Part shown: in pieces, positions 33,533 to 44,534 of the stretch
Position numbering within the stretch: position 1 is the stretch's first letter
How the letters are laid out: every line of letters starts with the position of its first letter
DNA from: Thereva unica
Taxonomy: Eukaryota > Arthropoda > Insecta > Diptera > Therevidae
Length of the DNA: 64,000 nt
Assembly (NCBI GenBank): GCA_949987705.1
Contig: OX465282.1
Location: 7,180,501-7,244,500, forward strand
Reading direction: 5' to 3'
The notes under the pieces: generated by a model
What the model saw: only the letters and a program-made list of their open reading frames with translations
Told to the model about the DNA's origin: nothing
The model's database searches: none
Translations under genes and position numbers: made by a program

Positions 33533-34684
33533 TCAATAAATTACTTTTGCGTTCTGCATATGAGAACGAAGGCGAGAGAGGAATTCTGATTCTTCAATTG
33601 GATTTTCATCGATTGTGATAGAAATCGAATTGGGGAGTCTCAGATTCTGACCGTATACCAGCTCGGCTGGTGAGCATTGTAAGTCGGTCTTAATTGCCAT
33701 GCGTATGCCTAACATGACAAAGGGCAAGTCTTCACTCCAATGAGTAGTGTTGTCCCTTGCCATTAAGGCTGCTTTTAGTTGCCTGTGGAACCGTTCAACC
33801 ATCCCGTTTGCTTGCGTATGGTAGGCGGTTGTCCGGATTCGAAGAGTTCCGAGTAATTTGGCAACTTCATTGAATAGTTTCGATTCGAACTGCGTACCTT
33901 GATCGGTTGTCAAGGGGTACGCCGAATCGTGGGACAAATCGGGCCATCCCGTGAATCTATCGACTATCGTTAAGATATAAGAGTATACACGAGATGGGGG
34001 TAGGGGTCCTACTATATCCATATGGATGTGATCGAATCTGTTATTTGGAAGCTTAAAAGCTTCAAATGGAGATTTGGTATGTCGTGAAACTTTGGATTTT
34101 TGGCAACCTAGGCATGATCTAGACCACTCATTGCAGTCTTTATTGATAGATGGCCAGAAGTATTTCTTGGTAACGGCTCGTCTTGTAGCACGAATACCAG
34201 GATGGGAGAGACTATGTTCGGAGTTGAACGCTAGTCTACGTAAGGAAGTGGGTATGTAAGGCCTAGGGTTGCCTATACTAGTTTCACACCACTCCTGATG
34301 GGCGGTAATTGGCATTGGTGTGAGGACTAGTTTTACCCGTGAGCTGTTGCTGGTGTGCTCATGTAGGGACTTCAACTCTGTGTCACCTTGTTGAGCCTGA
34401 GCTAGTGTAGGCAGGTCGAAGGTGACCGAGTCGACGATGTCGGTTGCTAGTGAGCGTGACAAATAGTCTGCGACAACGTTTTGTTTACCCGACACATGCC
34501 TGATGTCTGTGGTAAACTGAGAGATTAGACCCAAATGTCTGGTTTGTCTAGGGGATCGTTCGGTCTTTGTGTGAAGGGCACGAACCAGTGGTTTGTGGTC
34601 AGTAGAGACCACGAAATTGCGTCCTTTAACGAAATACCGGAAGTGTTTGATCGCTGCATAGATTGCGAGAAGCTCGCGATAACG
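33533..34684 (-). pseudogene. gypsy-type pol fragment: RNase H end and integrase
   Basis: A single frame, open from about 34684 without a start, reads the RNase H end (LLAIYAAIKHF, STDHKPL, RHVSGKQNVVADYLSR), the integrase zinc finger (HSLSHPGI with CLGC) and the catalytic core. The three acidic residues are visible (HMDIVGPLPP, TTDQGTQFE, NGMVERFHR), but the stretch between the first two is shorter than usual by roughly 18 residues, an in-frame deletion that should inactivate it. No LTRs found. The remnant at 59.75-62.77 kb is the same family. Confidence 0.85.
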
Positions 34685-35225
34685 CGGTCACTACAACATT
34701 TATGGCTTTATTGAACTATGCGAAGTTTATGACTTTATAGAAACATTTTTATATTGCGAAGTTTGTTCAAGTAGAAGCCAAAAAAGATCAAGTTGCATGC
34801 GCTCCGCGTTTTTTCATTTTAAAACCCTGTTTACATCCAAAGTGCACTTTGGCATTGACTTTGGGATGTAAACTAAGCTTCAATCTGACAAATTTTTTCA
34901 TAGCTATTACAAATTCACAATCACAAATTTTTAGGACTATTTGCATTGTGCTAGGAATATGTATGGGGTTATAAATCTGCATGGGACTAAGAGAAATTAT
35001 TTTATGCTTTTTAGCTCGTTTTATTTTGAATTAAATTGTTCAGTTAGTTGTACAGTATGTATGATTTTGAAAAATAAAGCACTCTCTAAACCTATCATTC
35101 AACATTTATTTCGCAAGTTTCATGTTGCGGGTTTACTAGGTTTAAACAGATAACTTACTTTCATTAAATTTTATTAGAATTAAATTCTGTTTTGCAAACA
35201 TCTCCAAAAAACGTTTAGTTCACCA
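34685..35225. other. Spacer with a small hairpin
   Basis: GTTTACATCC and its reverse complement GGATGTAAAC lie about 25 bp apart (around 34829-34873), giving a short hairpin that may be a MITE scrap. Otherwise nothing recognised. Confidence 0.45.
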
Positions 35226-35230
35226 ACATT

Positions 35231-35650
35231 TTACTTGCATAATTGCGTACACCTATTGCTGTCGCATGTCATCATACCTGCATGGTAGAAGGTAAAAATA
35301 ATGAATCGTAATTGTTTCATAAAAAATATTATTATTTACTTACGTTTTTTAGAGCCCTGGTAACAGTTGTATGAGAGCAATAAACAAGAGTTTTGGAACC
35401 ACGTTCCACATTTTCCATTCCATCCGCAAACAGGATCTTTTGTATCGGCACAAGCAGGACAAGCTAATACTGGCTCAGGTTCTTTATAAACTTTGCATCT
35501 TTGGGAATTTCTTCCTGTACTTCCTCTACGAGCAGCAGAAACCACTGAGAATAACAAAATTTAATTATTACTTATTTAAATTAATAAAAAACAATCCTCA
35601 CAGTTTAAAGTTAACGCTGCAATTATTAAGGTGATAATTATTGATCTCAT
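35231..35650 (-). CDS. Secreted Kazal-like cysteine-rich protein, paralog 7 (3 exons)
   Basis: Exons 35602-35650, 35344-35544 and 35231-35277 give 98 residues. Signal MRSIIITLIIAALTLN plus LVSA. Basic, Ser/Gly-rich linker (ARRGSTGRNSQR), then CKVYKEPEPVLACPAC, KDPVCGWNGKC, WFQNSC, SYNC; exon 3 MMTCDSNRCTQLCK. Ten cysteines. Introns are 57 and 66 nt, both phase 1. Promoter and upstream block match paralogs 6, 8 and 9. Confidence 0.85.
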
Positions 35651-35737
35651 ATTGAGCTGTTATTAGTCAAGAAACCAGTCTGTTATATTGTGCCCGAAGA
35701 TCGCTAATGACTGCGGATAAGCTAAAGATTTCTCGAG

Positions 35738-35746
35738 TTTTATACT
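35738..35746 (-). promoter_or_regulatory. Core promoter of paralog 7
   Basis: AGTATAAAACTCG on the minus strand, about 88 bp before the ATG at 35650. Confidence 0.7.
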
Positions 35747-35761
35747 ACAGTTTATGTTAGT

Positions 35762-35840
35762 CGGTAGTATGCACTGGGTCCACCGCTACTAACGAGCAAT
35801 ATCTTATAAAGTAGAAACCTGAAATCTTGTGAATCACCAC
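35762..35840 (-). promoter_or_regulatory. Upstream conserved block, copy at paralog 7
   Basis: Carries TAGTATGC, GGTCCACCGCTACTA and AGAAACCTGAAAT in the order seen at paralogs 6, 8 and 9. Confidence 0.55.
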
Positions 35841-35844
35841 TTTC

Positions 35845-36395
35845 AAATGGAATAAACGTGCAGTTCGAATTAATTTTCAAAACAAATTCTGCAATATCAA
35901 ATAAAGGTAGTGTGTTATCATTATAGTCAGGAAAATCCCACTAATGAGAGCGTTACGAGCACAAGCCTCATTGTAGAAGAGCAACAAATCTTTCAATAAT
36001 GAATTAGAAAAAGAGGAAAGACTGAACATCACAAACAAAGTGGACTTCAACTTTGAGGACAATTTCACCATTGGTCGTCCAAACCAAACTAACTTCCACA
36101 TGTAAACTTTATCATTATTATCGTGCTCATCCCATTATTTACCACCGCTGCATCTGCTTCAATAAAATATCGATAAATTCAGGATAACGTGATCACGTGA
36201 TGAGCGCTACAAAAGACTTAACAAAAACTTACAGCAATAAACAAAATGAATACAGCCAAAGAAAAGAAAAAGCCCAAACAGACGACAACAACATTTGAAG
36301 AATTCAACTCTAAATACTTCGATACTTACCATCAAACTCGTCAATTGTGAATGTGTGTTGGCCCACAAAAAACCGACGAATAAACTAAAGTTTTA
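35845..36395. other. Spacer, nothing recognised
   Basis: A minus-strand frame at 35877-36101 has no recognisable product. Confidence 0.5.
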
Positions 36396-36399
36396 AGCA

Positions 36400-37720
36400 A
36401 TTTCTCGTGCTGGTGAACCTTTTGAATGTAGCTATGAATGCTTCGAAAGTAAGGTCGTACATCATATTATGCCCTGGTTGCAGGCCATGTTTACCGGGTG
36501 CCTTCAAATTAGCTGTATTCCCTCTAGTTGGAAAGAGGAAAAAGTGGTCTCTATACCCAAGACAGGAAAAGCCTCCCATGCACCACCCAAAGACTTCAGG
36601 CCAATCATCCTATCATCTTTTCTATTGAAGGCTCTAGAAAGGCTAATTGAAATAAATCTGAGGCAGACCATACTAACCTCCGAACTCTCTGACATGCAGC
36701 ACGCCTATACAAAAGGGTAGATCCACGGATACTGCCCTTCACTCATTGGTTTCAATAATAGAAAAGTCACTCGAGCTCCGGACGCCATGACCCTGGCTTT
36801 GGCGAAGCTGAGGATCGAGACGTCGCTGGTGTCTCTCATCCATCAAATTCTTACTAGAAGGATGGTGAGCTCAAGCCTTGGCGACCGTTAACAGAGGTAC
36901 CCCGTACTTTCCCCACTTCTATGGGTCGCAACTGTGAATGAGGTGCTGCGAAGCAAGGAGGCAGTGGGACAACACGTACGGGCTCCCGTGGATGACATTG
37001 TATCATCATAAAACCCCTCCCTCAAGTCCCCTGTTATCTCATGGAGACGGCGTTACTAACTCTTTGGTGCCACCCGCGGACTCAGCGTTAACCCATTAAA
37101 AACAGAATTAGTCTTCTTCACGAGGAGGAATAAAACCCCACCGGCTTAACAATGTTATTCTCAAATTTAGCAACAGTGCCAAATACCGGGGAGTAACCCT
37201 GGACAAGAAGCTCCTCTGGAATGAAAACACAGAAGAGCGCATTAGGAATAGCGCTTTTCGTTCGCTTGCAAAAAATCCATAGGGAAGAAATGGGGCTTCT
37301 CTCATAATGTAGTACGATGGATCTATACGGCGATTGTCTGTCTAATACTCCTATACGGGGTCCACTGTCCACGGAATAAGTCTACTGTGCTAAACAAACT
37401 ACAGAAAGTGCAAAGATGTGCGGAGTTATACATAATAGGTGCACTTCGCTCTTCATCTACAGATGCCCTAAACGTTATGTTATGCCTCCCTCCTTTGAAC
37501 TAGGTGGCAAGAGAAAACGCGGTTATCGCAGCCCTTAGAATAATCTGGATCTTGGTCCAGAATCAGGGGACGGCATTTGAAGGGGCTGGACTTTGTCAAC
37601 ATTCCCACAGAAACCGATTTTCGCGTATCCGAGGACTCCTTTACGAAGAACTGCCAGGTCCACATGCCTTCATTACTTCCTCGAAGTGGTTTAGCGAAGA
37701 AACGACCCTTTAACATCGGG
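36400..37720 (+). pseudogene. R1/LOA-like LINE reverse transcriptase remnant
   Basis: Plus-strand pieces in several frames follow one reverse transcriptase: PSSWKEEKVVSIPKTGKA, KDFRPIILSSFLLKALERL, MQHAYTKG, then RSTDTALHSLVSIIEKSLE in another frame, NRGTP, and later KYRGVTLDKKLLW. The YADD region is deleted or unreadable. Both ends are lost. Old copy of the group seen at 2-7 kb. Confidence 0.75.
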
Positions 37721-37959
37721 TTAAAGTGATATCATTATGCCATCACATTGAGCCTATCCCTTTGGCGTAAGTGTTTGGGCTGTGCACCAGCAGATCAGCC
37801 ATACCTAACCAGACCTAACTTAAGGTCATAAACCATCTCAAAGTGAACGGCTCGAATGACGAAACAAACGAAAATAGTCACGTAGGATTTGTAAGGTGTT
37901 TTGGCTAGTATGCGTTGTGTAGTCATGACGAGTCCACAAAAATCTTCCATATTGTTTGT

Positions 37960-38860
37960 AAATGGTAACGATGCGTTGAACCTTGCTTTATATATGGAAT
38001 CTAATATCTGTTATGTAACCCTAAACCTAATATTACACCGTTTATGACTAAGTTCACGCTAGGTTCAACCCGGGTTCAACCTAGGTTCAACCTAGTAAAA
38101 AACGGGGGTCGAGTTGAAACTGAGTCGAAATCAACTTAGCTCCCCTACCTGGGTCGAGTTGATATTTCGCCTCATATACACGAGTTGAGTTGTAATTAGG
38201 TTGAAGTGACATTTGTTTTGTATGTTTACCCTACCTGAAGTCCCGCTTCGGCTTTAGTTATCCGTTCGGTGTTTTTGCTTGCACAGGAATAACAAATTAT
38301 TTAGTTCTGAATTTTTACGTATCTATAAATGAGAATTTTATACAAAAATTTGAGGTTATATTTTGAATTCAGTATAACTCTATTTCAATCCAAACTGAAC
38401 TGAACTCAACATCATATACGGTGGTCGAACTTTCAACTCAACTTCGACCCAACTTTTCAAAGTAGTCATAAACGGGATGTCCATGAGCTTTTCCACACTA
38501 GTACATATTCTTTCTGCACTATGCAAACCAAATTAACAACAACCTCTATTTCCACACCCGTACTCAACTTCTATTTACCCGTACAGCGGCGTAAGCATTC
38601 ATATTCCTTTTATGTACATGAATGTGCTAGTGATAAGTGAGCAAAAAGTCTCGCAACCTTGTCTTGGTGTAGCTAAATGTGCAAAACAAGACTTTTTGCT
38701 CATTGCTGCAAGACTTTTGCCACTTTGTGATAAGCAAAAAGCCTTGCTATTTTCTTGATCTTGCAGTCTTGACTTGTCCTTATCCTGTCTTGTCTTGGTC
38801 TTGCTAAATATGCAAGACCAGTCTTGTTCATAACTGTAGAATGTGTGCCTGTGCTTTTGT
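37960..38860. repeat. Dispersed repeats: GAGTTG-rich copy 2 and CTTG-rich hairpin
   Basis: About 38040-38210 repeats the 8085-8250 sequence in opposite orientation. At 38635-38710, GAGCAAAAAGTCT and AGACTTTTTGCTC form an inverted pair, followed by CTTG/TCTTG-rich DNA. No coding capacity. Confidence 0.5.
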
Positions 38861-39071
38861 GATCATTTTGAATTGAGTGCTTGAGGTTTTTGACAAAGAT
38901 GGCCTCCCTACTGGATTAAGAACTTCCTTTCCGACAACTCAATTAAGATAGCATTGGACTTACCTGTTGAACTCATTCAATTAATGAAATATGATTTACT
39001 ATCACTAAAATTTTATTAGTATTAAATTCTATTTTCAAAACATCTCCAAAAGCGTTCAGTCCACCATCATT

Positions 39072-39488
39072 TTACTTGCACAATTGCGAACACTTATTGC
39101 TGTCACAAGTCATCACACCTAGAGGTAAAAAAAATAGAATACATATTAGTAACTATTTCATCTAAAATATTAATAATTACGTTTTTCAGAAGTCCTGTAA
39201 CAGTTGTATGAAAGCAATAAACAAGAATTGTCAAACCACATTCCACATTTTCCATTCCATCCACAAACAGGATCTTTTGTCAAGGAGCATTTAGGACAAG
39301 CTAATGGTTGTACAGGTTCGTTATAAACTTTACACCGTTCTGTACTTCTTTCAGTACTCGTACTTCTTCTACGATAAGCAGAAACCACTGAGAATGAAAA
39401 AATTAATAATGTATTTTAATTATGAAAAAAAAAACTAACCGGTTAAACTTAAAGCTGCAATTAATAAGATGAGAATTGTTGATCTCAT
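39072..39488 (-). CDS. Secreted Kazal-like cysteine-rich protein, paralog 8 (3 exons)
   Basis: Exons 39440-39488, 39181-39387 and 39072-39118 give 100 residues. Signal MRSTILILLIAALSLT plus VVSA. The linker is basic and Ser/Thr-rich with a TER repeat (YRRRSTSTERSTER), the longest non-Gly linker. Core: CKVYNEPVQPLACPKC, KDPVCGWNGKC, WFDNSC, SYNC; exon 3 VMTCDSNKCSQLCK. Ten cysteines. Introns are 52 and 62 nt, both phase 1. Confidence 0.85.
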
Positions 39489-39569
39489 ATTGAGTTATTA
39501 TTAGACAAGAAACCCGGTCTGTTATACTGTGCCCGGCGATTGCTTATGACTGCGGATAAACTTCTAGAG

Positions 39570-39578
39570 TTTTATACT
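39570..39578 (-). promoter_or_regulatory. Core promoter of paralog 8
   Basis: AGTATAAAACTCT on the minus strand, about 82 bp before the ATG at 39488. Confidence 0.7.
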
Positions 39579-39601
39579 AACAAATACAGAAGATAGAGTT
39601 T

Positions 39602-39680
39602 TGGTAGTATGCCCTTGGTCCACCGCTACTATTGAACGAAATGTTATAAACTAGAAACCTGAAATTTTTGTGAATCACCA
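39602..39680 (-). promoter_or_regulatory. Upstream conserved block, copy at paralog 8
   Basis: Carries TAGTATGC, TTGGTCCACCGCTACTA, GAACGAA and AGAAACCTGAAAT in family order. Confidence 0.55.
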
Positions 39681-39689
39681 TTCAATGGA

Positions 39690-40430
39690 GATTTTTTAAA
39701 ATGGCATAATGATGATGTTATAACTAATTTCCAAAACAAACATATGTATGTATGTTGTGTGATATACAGACATGCTGTGGGGGGGTTGAACTTTTTGCTT
39801 AAAAAACTGCGCTAAATGATTTCCTTTGGCGTCTTTTAAAATCAACTTAGAACCATTAACACCTTTCCTTTCATCCAAATATCTTTCAAGGCATCCAAAT
39901 ATACAGCATTATTATGTTGGCACCGATCTGGTAATACCACCGTCTACAGTTGGCTGGATGGGACTAGTCTAATTTTTACATTCTCCCCCGGCATGAAGGC
40001 CTTTTCAACAATTTGTTGCGCCGCAAGCTGGAGCTATGTACCTGCTAGTACTCCTGCAACTTTTAACCCTTCTCCCTTCCTTTCAGCTTCTTTCTGCCTT
40101 AGTTTCTGATAGAGACTATTGAGCCAAATTACACGACCTATCACTTTCCCAGACTCACTTTCCAATCACTTCCAATAAACCGGTTGTTTAGACAAGGGGC
40201 GCAGGGAAGTGCATGTGTTGGTCTCACTTGTGAATCCAAGAAAAATTTCGGTCTCACAGCAAATTACACTAACACAAGCATAACTTTCTTCACTGGGACT
40301 GCGATAATTATAAGAATTTTTGTTGTTGCACAACCACATAGAGACAATAGAATTGTTACACGGAAAAGAGGCAGAAATTTAAATGCACCGTGTAATACTC
40401 AAATTATACCCAGACAGGTTTAACGTGAGT
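39690..40430. other. Spacer, nothing recognised
   Basis: Only short frames without recognisable products. Confidence 0.5.
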
Positions 40431-40435
40431 CCCAA

Positions 40436-40909
40436 CCCAGTGGGAAAAATTGAGAGCGATGCACAAGGGAGTGTACTTGGAGCACTCTCAAGGGAGCTTT
40501 CTTGGAGTTTTCATAAATTTTATATAAAAAAAGAAAACGGGCAATTATCTTCATGTCCATAAAATGCGACGATAGCATACTCAATAGCCCGGCTCTCATT
40601 CGATACGGACAAGCAGCTTTTAGAAGTGGTTAGAATTTAGTTGGGGGACTGCTTTGGTAAAGCCACTCTCGGGCTTGGAAAGAAAAAGGCAATTGCAAAA
40701 GATAAAAAAAATAAAAGCTTTTCGATACCGGATCACATAACCACAGGCGCCCATAAATATTTCTTTTTTAAAAAGCTTTTTTATAATGCTCCCTCGCAAT
40801 GACATGCAATGTTAAAAAGAATATAGAACGGGTATGGCAACGGGAGCACTCTCTGCTCCTTTTGGAGCGCTCCAAGATGGCTCTTGGAGCACTCCTTTTT
40901 CCCACTGGG
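40436..40909. mobile_element. 474-bp MITE with CCCAGTGGGAAAAA ends
   Basis: CCCAGTGGGAAAAA at the left is matched by its reverse complement at the right end, and GGAGCACTC/GAGTGCTCC motifs repeat inside both halves. No matching target duplication was found, so the class is uncertain; CAGTGGG-type ends occur in hAT MITEs. Confidence 0.65.
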
Positions 40910-40914
40910 AAGTG

Positions 40915-41330
40915 AATGGCCGTGTAATTTCACTCATTTAGACTCTCTTCCACTGTCTTCCATAGATCATCCGTTCTCACACATATTCTATGCTGCTCTC
41001 TGTCCTTAGCCGTGCATTGTAATGGTGTTTGTGCGGTTGTTCTCTAACCTCCATTTTTTAGGGAGAGGGTTGCCGGGAGCTTTCGCGTTGACTAAGGTCG
41101 TGTGAGAACAAACACCTTCTTACAAAATAACATTTCTTTATTCATTCAAAAAATCCTTATACACTAACAATTTCGGTCTCTTAAATCTAAGTAAATACGG
41201 GATACATGTTTACATGTTTCTTAAAGTTATATTTAAGTAACTAACTACGGGTTATCTCTAGATACATGCTTCTTACTAATGTATTGCTAAGCAGCTATTT
41301 ACTCATTACTATATTCTACATGTGCGTCAG
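40915..41330. other. Spacer, nothing recognised
   Basis: No frame or repeat terminus identified. Confidence 0.5.
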
Positions 41331-41730
41331 CTGGGGTCCCTTGTACCTACAAATTGCCGCGGTGGTGGGGCTTGCGAGTCTCGTAGTAGCGTTAGGCTAT
41401 GTCGGCGGTGGCTAGCTGGTAACCAGCAAGCCACTGGTAGGGGCACCCATGCCGAACAGGCTAATTGCGAAGAGGCCATACTAAGCTAGGTACATCCACT
41501 TACCCTTACCTTTTCTCTCTCTCCTTTTCCTTTCCCCTTCCCATTTCCCCACTTCTAAGCTAAGGTGTATACCGTGGCGATGGCTGCATGGCCAGCCAGT
41601 GGTTAAAGAGTGCTGGTCGCGAACGGTTCCCTCCGATGCCCGGGCAAGGTCGGAGAGTATAAAGGCCTTATCCTGGTAAGCGGCTCTGGCAGGATGGACC
41701 CCTTTTTTCCCCACTACTCGTGGGACTTTT

Positions 41731-43206
41731 ATGGAAAACCCCAAACCTACAAAAAAACCAATCGCCTCTAGTTCGGGGGCTCTTAAAACCAAACCTACTG
41801 CCTGCAAAGGCAGCAAGGTGGGTAAAAGGGAAAAAGGAGCTTTAGACTCTAATCCGGAGCTCCCCACTCCCTCTAAGACAACTGCTTCAACAGAAGCAGG
41901 CCCTTCAACTACACTCGTGCAGTCTCCTAGTGCCTCTAAAGAGGCTATAAAAACTGAAATGCTTGGCTCTTAAGGCGCTATACCATCAAGGGTGAAGTAC
42001 CAAGAGCAACGCTGCGCCCAGATAATCCTTGCTCAATTCGAGGGAGTTGCGAAGGGCAAAATCACCGAGAAGCAACAAGCTTCGATAAGGTGGGCGAAGC
42101 GGGTCGTCAGCGAGCAAACTTCGCAAACCCAGCACCAAAGCTTCAGAGGTCCCTTGTGGAACCTAATCACCCTGAGGCTAAACGTAGCCGGAACACTTCC
42201 TTACTTCCTGCTACTACTAAGACCTACAGCCAAGTGCTGGAAGGTCAAATTGTGATCGCCGTCATCGACGAAAACGATCCCTATGGCACCATTCTGCCTG
42301 ATAAATGGAGGAAACTTGAGGTCAGGCTCGCGACGATTTTCCTTCCAATCTACAGGAGCATCCTGGCACTGCCCCTCACTGTCGCGATAGCGGATGGCAT
42401 CAGAGCCGCGTGAAGCTCATCGCTTGTGCCCATCAGAGATCTATCGATCTCTATAGGATAGCCATATCCAGAATTGGGGAAGCATGGCCAAGCGCCAAAC
42501 TCAAGGTTGTTACGAGGGAGGAAATCCCGAATCGGCCAAGAGCGCGTTCCTGGATCCCAGCAGAACCAGCCGAGCCTCAGGCTATTCTGGATATTATTCG
42601 GTTGAGTAACCCACAGCTACAGGCATCCTCGTGGAGGATTACGAAACTGGAGGATCCCAAAGGCGACGGCCGAGCGGTTACATTCATAATTAGCGAGGAG
42701 TCGCTGGGACCTTTGGCGAAATCTGGAGGCGTCATAAACTACGGCTTCTCTTCCATTACCCTGAGGCCTTACAAAAAAGCTTCAGTGCCCCACAACCACA
42801 GTGAAACGGTTAGCCCTCGGGCACTGCGGGTGTTACAGGTACAGATGTTGCTGGATCCAACGTACCTGGCACTGCGGGTAACATAGGTACGCTAGTAGCT
42901 GAACCCAATGTGCTTAGTATTGCGGGCGTTACAGGAACAGAAGTACCTGATTCTAAGGTGCCTGATGATACTCACCTATCAACCCTGGGTTCAAACGACC
43001 CTCTTTTCTTATCCTCTGAGGATTCAAACTTCTCAGGCGTTCTTTCGCCGTCAAGGACGGAGGACGAACTGGGTGACCTTGCCCAACTTCTTTCGGTGGG
43101 AGATGGTGATATTACTCTAACACCGAAAGAAGACGAGGCTGATTTAACGGTAATCGAGATTGATCCCACTACTACCAACCTCGATGTTGAGAGCAGCGCA
43201 GATTAA
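41731..43206 (+). pseudogene. LINE ORF1, frame-broken
   Basis: Starts MENPKPTKKP at the position matching ORF1 of the 2.2-7.5 kb element. Continues in shifted frames (41992-42413, 42410-42886, 42910-43206). The domain NRPRARSWIPAEP and ASSWRITKLEDP matches RPRARIWLPK and NDWVVIKKEEP of the other copy. The last frame contains repeats of a VTGTxVP-type unit. Several indels. Confidence 0.7.
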
Positions 43207-43930
43207 TCTCCACCACAGCAAGGCTGCATCCGCCAGCCTATGCTTACGCCTTTCTAAGGCTGATATAGATGTCGTCCTGGTACAAGAGCCTTGGATTGTC
43301 CGGGGCCTTGTAAGCGGAATCAAGACTCCTAAATACAGGTTGCTGTATCCCAGAAATGGGGGAGGTAAGCCAAGAACCTGTTTAATTGTTAAAAATGACC
43401 TTATTGCTTTTATATTGTCTAAATTTAGCAACGCTGATAATGTACTGGCCTGCTTGGACAACAGGAAAGGCGGTAGGGCTACGTGGATAGGATCTGTCTA
43501 CCTACCATATGAGGGAAATTTGGACAGCTCCACTCTCTTTGTTGCGGCAAAGGAAGCGGCTAGTCATGGAGCCAGCCTCATCGTTGGATGTGATGCGAAT
43601 GCTCACAATACCGTTTGGGGTAGCTCTGATACAAATGTAAGAGGTGAGTTGCTTTTTGAATTATTATTTCAACATAATCTCTTGCTACGCAATAGGGGAA
43701 ATGAACCTACGTTCATCACAAGGGTAAGACAAGAAGTCTTGGATATTACTCTTGTTTCCCCTGACCTGCTCATCCGTGTGGAAAACTGAAGAGTATCCAG
43801 TGAACACTCCTTTTCTGACCATAGAGTTGTCCTTTTTAATGTCAATATGTGCTCAACTGTGAAGAAGGCCCCTGGTTACAGGAATGTCCGTTACAGTACA
43901 GCGAGGAGTCCTTCATGCTTGTCCACTTAA
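43184..43930 (+). pseudogene. LINE ORF2 endonuclease fragment with a stop codon
   Basis: ATG 43184 (MLRAAQINLHHSK) overlaps the end of ORF1 by 23 nt, as in the other copy. The nuclease shows VQEPW, LIVGCDANAHNTVWG and RQEVLDITL. At 43787-43789 a TGA stands where VENW is expected, and the frame then continues RVSSEHSFSDHRVV, so a Trp codon became a stop. Sequence homology ends near 43930, before the reverse transcriptase. Confidence 0.8.
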
Positions 43931-43934
43931 GAAC

Positions 43935-44420
43935 TGTGCAAGGTGTTTACTCACCTAGCAATGCTCGTAACTCACCAATTTCCCATTCAAAAAAGGGAAG
44001 CTCCAGAAATTTCCCAAAACCGCAAAATATGCAATGAACCTCTTGGAATAATTTTGGCCGATTTTCGAGAGTGCTCCGATTTGGATGAATGGGGCATCGT
44101 TGGAAAGGGCTCGCCCACCCAAGTTCAGACCAGTTGGGTTTGCCAAAAAAATACCAAGGGGTTCGTGAGTTATGCCCTCTTTTGTGAATTCCCAAAGGAC
44201 AACTGCGAAATGCCCATTATCTCGGGAAATCCTGGTCAACCCGGTGTGGGATTGAATTCACAGACTCCCTGGGAGGTCCCTAACAATTTCCCATTCAAAA
44301 AGCCCCGCTCCAAAACCCAAAACCACAAAATAATCAAAGGGGTACTCCTTGGGATAAAAAGTACGACAAATTTAAATGAAAATAAAGTGAAATCGATATT
44401 CTCTCCGTTTATTTAAAATT
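43935..44420. repeat. Non-coding repeat with two diverged units about 310 bp apart
   Basis: CAATTTCCCATTCAAAAA followed by GCTCC and AAAACC occurs near 43976 and again near 44286. It ends about 115 bp from paralog 9's 3' end. Class unknown; open frames here seem accidental. Confidence 0.5.
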
Positions 44421-44534
44421 ACATGTTCATTTTTATTTTATGCATTAATAAATTTCATTTCAGTTAGCACTTTTCCATCTTCAATTTGGAACGAAACCAT
44501 TTCACATCAAAAAAGTTTAGTCCACCACAATATT

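Larger units (their letters stand above)
41335..43930 (+). mobile_element. LOA-like LINE, 5' half only (3'-truncated)
   Basis: The 5' UTR aligns by eye with that of the 2.2-7.5 kb element (GGTGGGGCTTGCG, AGGCTATGTCGGCGGTGG, CCGAACAGGCTAATTGCG). ORF1 and the endonuclease of ORF2 follow, then the element stops near 43930. LINEs usually lose 5' ends on insertion, so loss of the 3' half points to a later deletion or recombination. Confidence 0.8.
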
